Shown piece by piece: positions 6,242-10,171 of a stretch of 10,171 nt of DNA (position 1 is its first letter; each line of letters opens with the position of its first letter). Below the pieces are notes generated by a model that made no database searches, had not been told where the DNA came from, and saw nothing but the letters and a program-made list of their open reading frames with translations. Source of the DNA: an uncultured Porphyromonadaceae bacterium (lineage in GTDB: Bacteria; Bacteroidota; Bacteroidia; Bacteroidales; Muribaculaceae); assembly GCA_947175225.1 (NCBI GenBank), contig CAMWLX010000091.1:1-10171 (forward strand). The letters run 5' to 3'. A program made the translations under genes and the position numbers.

Positions 6242-8128
6242 CTAAAATTCCCAGTTGACTGATACGCTTCCTCCGATTCCCGTGGTCAGCGGAGAATTAT
6301 AGTAATAATAATTCGGAATGTAGTTGAGCATGTTGTCGATGTTCACTCCAAGACTGAAATTCTTTGGAAATGTCTGGCTTATGCTGAGTCCGAGGAGGGA
6401 ATATGATGGATAGCGTTGCTGACTTGTAGACTCTTGTGAGAACATTGGCATGATGTCTCCTGTCACAGCCGACATCCATTTGAAATTGGCAGTGGCAGTA
6501 AATCTCCAATCTCGTTTCCAGAGATGCGTGTAATCGACCTTTATTGTCAGGGCATGTGGTCTGGTTGGGTTAGCGCGTATATCTCCCTTGCTGTAACTCT
6601 CATGTGTGAATATATACTCTCCGTTGAAAGTAAGACCAAAATCAAACGACTTCATCAGCGCAATGTCGATACCGCTGATCTGGACTCGCTTGATGTTGAT
6701 ATATTCTTGTCCCATAAGCGCATCACTCCATAGGTAGGATATTCGATTGTCGACAATGTTATGAAATGCCATAACGGTAATGCTGCGGCTTCCCTTAAGA
6801 TATTCAGCCGAAACGCTCATGTTGTGGCTTGTCTCCGATTTCAAATTTGGATTCCCATAGATATGGAATATGCCTGCCATGTCGAAATTCATATACAGTT
6901 CCTTTAGATTGGGAGCTCGGAATCCGGCAGCATAATTAAGTCGAAGTGCACAATTCCCTTTTCCGGGACGCCAAAGCATGCTTAGTTTTGGCGAAACCCT
7001 ATTGGCTCGTGATGCCGAAAACCAGTCATACCTCAGTCCGGGCACTATCCAGATGTGTTTGGCAGGATGCCAGTCCCATTGCAGGTATGCATCCAAATTC
7101 GTCTGTGAATGCGATCCGCTGTCAAACTCATACGTCATAAGATAGTCGTCCATCCAATCCCCACCAGCCGTCAGCGTACCGATAGAGGCAAATTCATGTG
7201 AATATTGTAGATGGAAGGAGTTTTGTCTGTTGCGGTAGTCACGGATTTGCTCCTTTGAAGCCAATTTATAGTCATATTTATCGTAAGAATCAAATGCATA
7301 TTTGGCTATGAAGTCTTTCCATCGGGCAGATATTCCGGCAGAGATGTCGCTGTATCGGTCATGTTCAACGATGGTGCTTTTCCGTTGTCGCCAAAAATAT
7401 CCGGCACGCGCCGTGATTGAAGCGTCGTCGCTCAATGTGATCGTAGCTCGGTCGCGTATATTCCAACTTTGAGTGGCGTATGCTTTGCTAAAGTCACCTC
7501 TACGAGGAAATTTGATTTCTCCCAAAGCGTCGAATTTAGCATCTAATGAATTGGTGGCTTTCCCCTTTCTGTAAGTGGCAAGCACCCCGTAGTTTTGCAA
7601 TGAATGTGTGCCATATCGGGCATTTAGTTGGAGGTGGGAGCCAAGTTCCGGTCGCCTGGAGATGATGTTGACCACTCCGCCGGTGGCGTTTGATCCATAA
7701 AGCGAAGAAGCAGCCCCTTTTACGATTTCGACCCTCTCGGCATTTTGCAGATTAAGACGTGAATAGTCTGGATTGTCAAGGGATTCCCCAGCTAATCGTT
7801 CCCCGTCGAGAAGAAAAAGAATGCCTCCACCTCCGAATCCCGACATATTGATCTGAGGATTCTGTCCCATACCGAGTGAAAACTCAACCCCGGGCATCTG
7901 TTGCTCAAGCAGCCCTGCGATATCCGGTTTGCCACTTCTGGTGATGTCTGCGGAGGTGATGACACGTGTCACTACAGGAGTTTCTTTGATAAGTTTGGGC
8001 GTGCGAGTAGCTGTCACCACCACAGTCTCAAGCGTATCCCCTACAGACATGACAAGATCGGAGGCAGCATCCGAGATGCCACCCCCGCCCATCAAAGCCA
8101 TTATCAATCCTAAAATCCCACTATTCAC
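6242..8128 (-). CDS. TonB-dependent outer-membrane receptor (BtuB/HmuR size class)
   Basis: A 628-aa receptor that would import a scarce ligand across the outer membrane using TonB energy. A TonB-box-like stretch TLETVVVTATR (residues 32-42) leads into a plug domain (~45-160) with LLDGERLAG and VEIVKGAASSLYGSNATGGVVNIISRRP-type conserved features. The 22-strand barrel follows and ends in the aromatic residue of VNWEF. It is much shorter than SusC-type glycan receptors and has no SusD partner. FRAP (403-406) and NPNL (426-429) boxes with His422 between them are typical of heme/hemoglobin receptors such as HmuR and HemR; vitamin B12 or another porphyrin-like ligand is also possible. The frame opens at a GTG (8128) with an in-frame stop three codons upstream; the N-terminus (NSGILGLIMALMGGGG) has no basic residues, so the signal peptide is atypical and the start uncertain (ATG at 8101 is the alternative). 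It lies 10 nt after the calycin-like lipoprotein gene, so the two probably share a transcript. Confidence 0.9.
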   Translation of the reverse strand: MNSGILGLIMALMGGGGISDAASDLVMSVGDTLETVVVTATRTPKLIKETPVVTRVITSADITRSGKPDIAGLLEQQMPGVEFSLGMGQNPQINMSGFGGGGILFLLDGERLAGESLDNPDYSRLNLQNAERVEIVKGAASSLYGSNATGGVVNIISRRPELGSHLQLNARYGTHSLQNYGVLATYRKGKATNSLDAKFDALGEIKFPRRGDFSKAYATQSWNIRDRATITLSDDASITARAGYFWRQRKSTIVEHDRYSDISAGISARWKDFIAKYAFDSYDKYDYKLASKEQIRDYRNRQNSFHLQYSHEFASIGTLTAGGDWMDDYLMTYEFDSGSHSQTNLDAYLQWDWHPAKHIWIVPGLRYDWFSASRANRVSPKLSMLWRPGKGNCALRLNYAAGFRAPNLKELYMNFDMAGIFHIYGNPNLKSETSHNMSVSAEYLKGSRSITVMAFHNIVDNRISYLWSDALMGQEYINIKRVQISGIDIALMKSFDFGLTFNGEYIFTHESYSKGDIRANPTRPHALTIKVDYTHLWKRDWRFTATANFKWMSAVTGDIMPMFSQESTSQQRYPSYSLLGLSISQTFPKNFSLGVNIDNMLNYIPNYYYYNSPLTTGIGGSVSVNWEF

Positions 8129-8143
8129 TGTTCTCTATTCACT
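8122..8143 (-). repeat. Heptamer direct repeat at the lipoprotein-receptor junction
   Basis: Reading the minus strand from 8143, AGTGAATAG occurs twice (8143-8135 and 8129-8121) at a 14-nt interval, with AGAGAAC between, so the stretch is a degenerate 7-nt tandem. It contains the TGA stop of the lipoprotein gene and the GTG start of the receptor. It closely resembles the junction repeat at 1254-1277 (21 of 24 positions). Confidence 0.5.
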
Positions 8144-8678
8144 TAGCTTTCCCTATGAAAGTAAATGTTATACTCCCTGGCATCTCGCCTGGTACTACTG
8201 AATATACGAGTTTGATATCTTTATCCTTAATCACGGTGCCTGGCAGTTCGGAACTAAATATACTGATAATTTTACCACTATACTGCACGCCATTCACTGG
8301 CACTGTGTATTCATCTTTAAATAATGTAAAGACGACACCATCAGTCTCGACATCTACATCATTTATAGAGAGAGCAGGGATTGTCGCTGTTTTACCGGTT
8401 GGCATTGCGTAAGTACACTCGGGTATTTCAACAGTCACTTTCTCAGAATTGGCTTGCTTTGTGATTTTGACAGTGTGAGTGCCTTCGATAGGAAGATTTT
8501 CCCATACATTTCCCATGGCAGTTACGGTAGCTGTCATGGTACCGGTATAGTCGCCGATTACAGTATTCGCCGAAGCATCATCCTTCTTTGGCTCGTCGTC
8601 ATCCTTGTCGCAGCTGACGAAAGCGGGCATAATGAAGCAAAGCATTGCCATTAGCCCAATCATTCTTAATGTCTTCAT
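8139..8678 (-). CDS. Calycin-like surface lipoprotein
   Basis: A 179-aa lipoprotein. The signal peptide ends in lipobox FVSC with the lipidated Cys at residue 23. The next residues, DKDDDE, fit the C-x-K-(D/E)2 lipoprotein export signal known from Bacteroidota (Capnocytophaga), which predicts display on the outer surface. The mature part is one ~140-residue beta-barrel-like domain: it opens with VIGDYTGTMTATV, has alternating TVKI/VTVEIPE strands and closes with GSITFTFIGKAK. I recognise this pattern as the Bacteroidota calycin-like (lipocalin-related) lipoprotein family, which binds small hydrophobic ligands by analogy only. It overlaps the upstream FKBP gene by one base (TAATG, 8680-8676) and is followed after 10 nt by the TonB-dependent receptor. 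This places it where a ligand-capturing partner lipoprotein, such as HmuY for HmuR, would be expected. The ligand is unknown. The family call is by pattern, not by search. Confidence 0.78.
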   Translation of the reverse strand: MKTLRMIGLMAMLCFIMPAFVSCDKDDDEPKKDDASANTVIGDYTGTMTATVTAMGNVWENLPIEGTHTVKITKQANSEKVTVEIPECTYAMPTGKTATIPALSINDVDVETDGVVFTLFKDEYTVPVNGVQYSGKIISIFSSELPGTVIKDKDIKLVYSVVPGEMPGSITFTFIGKAK

Positions 8679-9259
8679 TACTGCTGTCCTCCAATGCCGA
8701 GAAGTTCAACTTCAAAGATAAGGTCGGCGTTAGGTCCGATCGGTCCGCCCGGGGTTCCCATTTCGCCATAAGCGAGATTGCTGGGAATATAGAATACTGT
8801 CTGGCCACCAACCTTCATGAGTTGCAATCCTTCTGTCCATCCTTTTATTACAGCTTGCAGAGGGAAGCTTGTAGGCTCACCACGCTCTACTGAGGAGTCG
8901 AATACGGTACCGTCGAGAAGGCGGCCGGTGTAATGGACTGTTACTACATCAGTGGCAGTTGGAGTGGCACCTGTGCCTTCCACTACTGTGACATACTTCA
9001 ATCCGGAAGGAGTGGTCTGGTAGCCGGAATTACCTTCGAAGAAAGCTGCACCGTAGTCGGCCATATTGGTAGAACCGGCAACATCAGCGGCGTTTGAAGC
9101 TGCGACGCTGTCTTGCTGGGCTTGCATTACTTCGCCTACGAGTGAGTCTACGGCAGCTGTATCTTCTGCTGTCGGTTTCTGCTTGCCGCATGATGCAATG
9201 CAGAGAGCGGTTGCTACCACAGCTGTGGCAGCAATCGCACTTCTAAAAGTTTTTTTCAT
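8678..9259 (-). CDS. FKBP-type peptidyl-prolyl cis-trans isomerase, lipoprotein
   Basis: A prolyl isomerase that should act outside the cytoplasm. I chose the ATG at 9259 (193 aa) because the longer frame begins at a TTG (9274) and the ATG directly precedes a classic signal peptide (MKKTFRSAIA, hydrophobic core, lipobox IASC with Cys24). Residues ~25-80 are an Ala/Asp-rich linker. The FKBP domain (~83-190) keeps the usual active-site residues: Tyr110 (VHYTGRLLDG), Phe120-Asp121 (VFDSS), Phe132, Val137-Ile138 with Trp141 (VIKGWTEG), Tyr164 (LAYGEMG) and Phe182 (LIFEVEL), so it should be active. No surface-export signal follows Cys24, which favours a periplasmic orientation. It begins 16 nt after the other FKBP gene, and its stop overlaps the calycin-like lipoprotein start by one base. 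A folding helper for the envelope proteins encoded downstream is a reasonable inference. Confidence 0.92.
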   Translation of the reverse strand: MKKTFRSAIAATAVVATALCIASCGKQKPTAEDTAAVDSLVGEVMQAQQDSVAASNAADVAGSTNMADYGAAFFEGNSGYQTTPSGLKYVTVVEGTGATPTATDVVTVHYTGRLLDGTVFDSSVERGEPTSFPLQAVIKGWTEGLQLMKVGGQTVFYIPSNLAYGEMGTPGGPIGPNADLIFEVELLGIGGQQ

Positions 9260-9275
9260 TTTTTTATTGTTCAAT

Positions 9276-9866
9276 TTACTTTTTTACAACCTTGATGAGT
9301 TCAACATCGAAGATAAGAGTTGAATGAGGCGGAATTGCGTTGGGCACACCCTGTGCGCCGTATGCAAGGTCGCTTGGGATGAAGAATGTGTATTTTGCAC
9401 CCTCTTTCATGAGCTGCACGCCTTCAGTCCAACCAGGAATTACACGGTTCAACGGGAATGTTGCAGGTTCGCCACGGCTTACAGAAGAGTCGAATACAGT
9501 TCCGTCGAGCAGACGGCCGGTATAATGTACAGTAACTTCATCGGTGGCAGTAGGTTGAGCGCCTTCACCTTCTTTTTCCACTACATATTGCAGTCCGGAA
9601 GGAGTTTCCTTCACGCCTTCGCGGCTCTTGTTTTCAGCCAAGAATTTAGTGCCAGCTTCTTTAGCGGCAGCCTCAGCTTTCTGCTGGAGATCCATTAGAT
9701 ATTCATTGATCATCTTCTGGCATTCCTCTTCAGGCACTTCGGGAGTTCCTCCGTCAAAAGCTACCTTTACACCATCCTTAAAAGCTTCGGAATCAAGAGT
9801 CCCGACACCCATAGCCTTGAGCTGCTTACCCATAAGCACGCCCCAAGCATAACTTAATTTATCCAT
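9276..9866 (-). CDS. FKBP-type peptidyl-prolyl cis-trans isomerase, cytoplasmic (FklB/Mip-like)
   Basis: A 196-aa prolyl isomerase with no signal peptide, hence predicted cytoplasmic. Residues 1-80 form the charged helical N-terminal domain typical of Mip/FkpA/FklB-type enzymes (LSYAWGVLMGKQLKAMG opening, then DGVKVAFDG and a long helix rich in Gln/Lys/Ala), which usually dimerises. The catalytic FKBP domain (~88-195) keeps Tyr115 (VHYTGRLLDG), Phe125-Asp126 (VFDSS), Phe137, Val142-Ile143 with Trp146 (VIPGWTEG), Tyr169 (LAYGAQG) and Phe186 (LIFDVEL). The domain is very similar to that of the neighbouring lipoprotein FKBP, also at the DNA level, so the pair is probably a tandem duplication in which one copy gained an export signal. 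This is the first gene of the minus-strand block; its promoter should lie in the following 245-bp gap. The frame before the ATG is consistent with this start (MDKLSYAWG is the conserved N-terminus). Confidence 0.92.
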   Translation of the reverse strand: MDKLSYAWGVLMGKQLKAMGVGTLDSEAFKDGVKVAFDGGTPEVPEEECQKMINEYLMDLQQKAEAAAKEAGTKFLAENKSREGVKETPSGLQYVVEKEGEGAQPTATDEVTVHYTGRLLDGTVFDSSVSRGEPATFPLNRVIPGWTEGVQLMKEGAKYTFFIPSDLAYGAQGVPNAIPPHSTLIFDVELIKVVKK

Positions 9867-10111
9867 AATATGTTTTTATTATCCTATTTTTAATTGTGGA
9901 GTTCAATATCGACCTCCAGAAATAAAACGTTTAAAACCCTATTTTAGTTTGGATAAACAGGCTTTCGACTCAATTTATCTCACTTTTGAGACTCTCTTTT
10001 TCATTGCTTCGCGTGCGCCTAAGTTGACTTTTTGTGATATTCCCAAAGAAAATCACATAAATATTTGCAAAATTCCAAAATTCTAACTAACTTTGCATCC
10101 ACAAATGGTCT
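9867..10111. promoter_or_regulatory. Divergent intergenic region, FKBP gene / tRNA-Arg
   Basis: This 245-bp AT-rich gap separates the leftward FKBP gene from the rightward tRNA gene and must hold promoters for both. The tRNA promoter is clear. For the FKBP side the best -7 candidate is TATTTCTG on the minus strand (9924-9917), one base off TAnnTTTG, but no -33 TTTG lies at the right distance, so I do not assign it. An 8-bp palindrome AAACGTTT (9925-9932) abuts that candidate. No ORF of note is present. Confidence 0.5.
10064..10095 (+). promoter_or_regulatory. Bacteroidota-type promoter for tRNA-Arg
   Basis: The -33 box TTTG (10064-10067) and the -7 box TAACTTTG (10088-10095) match the Bacteroidota primary sigma-factor consensus TTTG / TAnnTTTG exactly, with 20 nt between them. 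The -7 box ends 16 nt before the first base of the tRNA, leaving room for a short leader. This is the clearest promoter in the window. Confidence 0.85.
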
Positions 10112-10171
10112 GGTCCGGTAGCTCAGCTGGATAGAGCAACAGCCTTCTAAGCTGTGGGTCTTGGGTTCGAA
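10112..10171 (+). tRNA. tRNA-Arg (anticodon UCU), 3' end cut by window edge
   Basis: The gene runs to the window end and lacks the last part of the T-arm, the 3' acceptor strand and any CCA. Visible parts are the 5' acceptor strand GGTCCGG (10112-10118), U8 and A9, the D-arm GCTC...GAGC (10121-10137), the anticodon stem ACAGC/GCTGT (10139-10143 with 10151-10155) around the loop CTTCTAA, a 5-nt variable loop and the beginning of the T-arm with TTCGAA. The anticodon TCT (10146-10148) reads AGA/AGG arginine codons. Confidence 0.93.

Noticed and set aside
9259..9274. TTG start at 9274 for the lipoprotein FKBP
   Set aside because: The ATG at 9259 is a stronger start and sits directly before a canonical signal peptide; the TTG would add only MNNKK and lie 1 nt from the upstream stop.
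9276..9866. Secretion signal on the first FKBP (FkpA-like periplasmic assignment)
   Set aside because: The N-terminus MDKLSYAWGV is charged and helical with no hydrophobic core, so a cytoplasmic location is better supported.
10112..10171. tRNA-Arg as an attachment site for an integrated element
   Set aside because: No integrase, phage gene or repeated tRNA 3' end is visible, and the tRNA 3' half is outside the window, so there is no support.
1..10171. CRISPR array, insertion sequence, toxin-antitoxin or defence island
   Set aside because: No regularly spaced repeats, transposase, terminal inverted repeats or defence-type domains were found; the content is housekeeping and envelope genes.

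Overview
The window looks like a chromosomal segment of a gut-type Bacteroidales bacterium (Bacteroidota), possibly Muribaculaceae-like, though the genus is a guess. The evidence is a perfect Bacteroidota promoter (TTTG, 20 nt, TAnnTTTG) ahead of the tRNA gene, a lipoprotein with a C-x-K-(D/E)2 surface-export signal, a stand-alone TonB C-terminal domain protein, an Ig-like lipoprotein of a Bacteroidota-type family, a subtilase with a T9SS-like C-terminal tail, and weak or absent Shine-Dalgarno sequences. Nearly every product is a cell-envelope protein.

Plus-strand block (1-3718): the end of a flippase-like polytopic membrane protein (YbhN/LPG_synthase_TM family) overlaps by ATGA the start of a very acidic single-pass membrane protein. 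A 24-nt gap then leads to an 812-aa Ig-like (Big_5) lipoprotein. The spacing indicates one operon whose promoter lies upstream of the window.

The plus block converges with a minus-strand block. The two stop codons are only 6 nt apart, and a perfect 34-bp palindrome lies inside the last codons of the minus-strand gene. It is the best candidate for a shared termination or 3'-end structure.

Minus-strand block (9866 down to 3725), in transcription order: a cytoplasmic FKBP prolyl isomerase, an FKBP prolyl isomerase lipoprotein, a calycin-like lipoprotein predicted to be surface exposed, a BtuB/HmuR-size TonB-dependent receptor with FRAP and NPNL boxes, a small secreted TonB_C-domain protein, and a secreted S8 subtilase with a large inserted domain. 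The first four are tightly packed (16-nt gap, 1-nt overlap, 10-nt gap) and probably cotranscribed. The last two follow gaps of 81 and 75 nt that contain inverted repeats and may have their own promoters. The likely common theme is uptake of a scarce ligand (heme or porphyrin is my best guess) by the receptor and its lipoprotein, with a periplasmic foldase supplied by the same transcript.

The right end carries a tRNA-Arg(UCU) gene on the plus strand, cut by the window edge, with a textbook promoter. I see no phage, transposon, CRISPR or defence genes and no clear new system. The most interesting signals are the junction palindrome, period-7 repeats between stop and start codons at three gene junctions, the anchorless TonB_C protein beside the receptor, and a repeat-bearing insertion that splits a C-terminal motif I recognise in the Ig-like lipoprotein.
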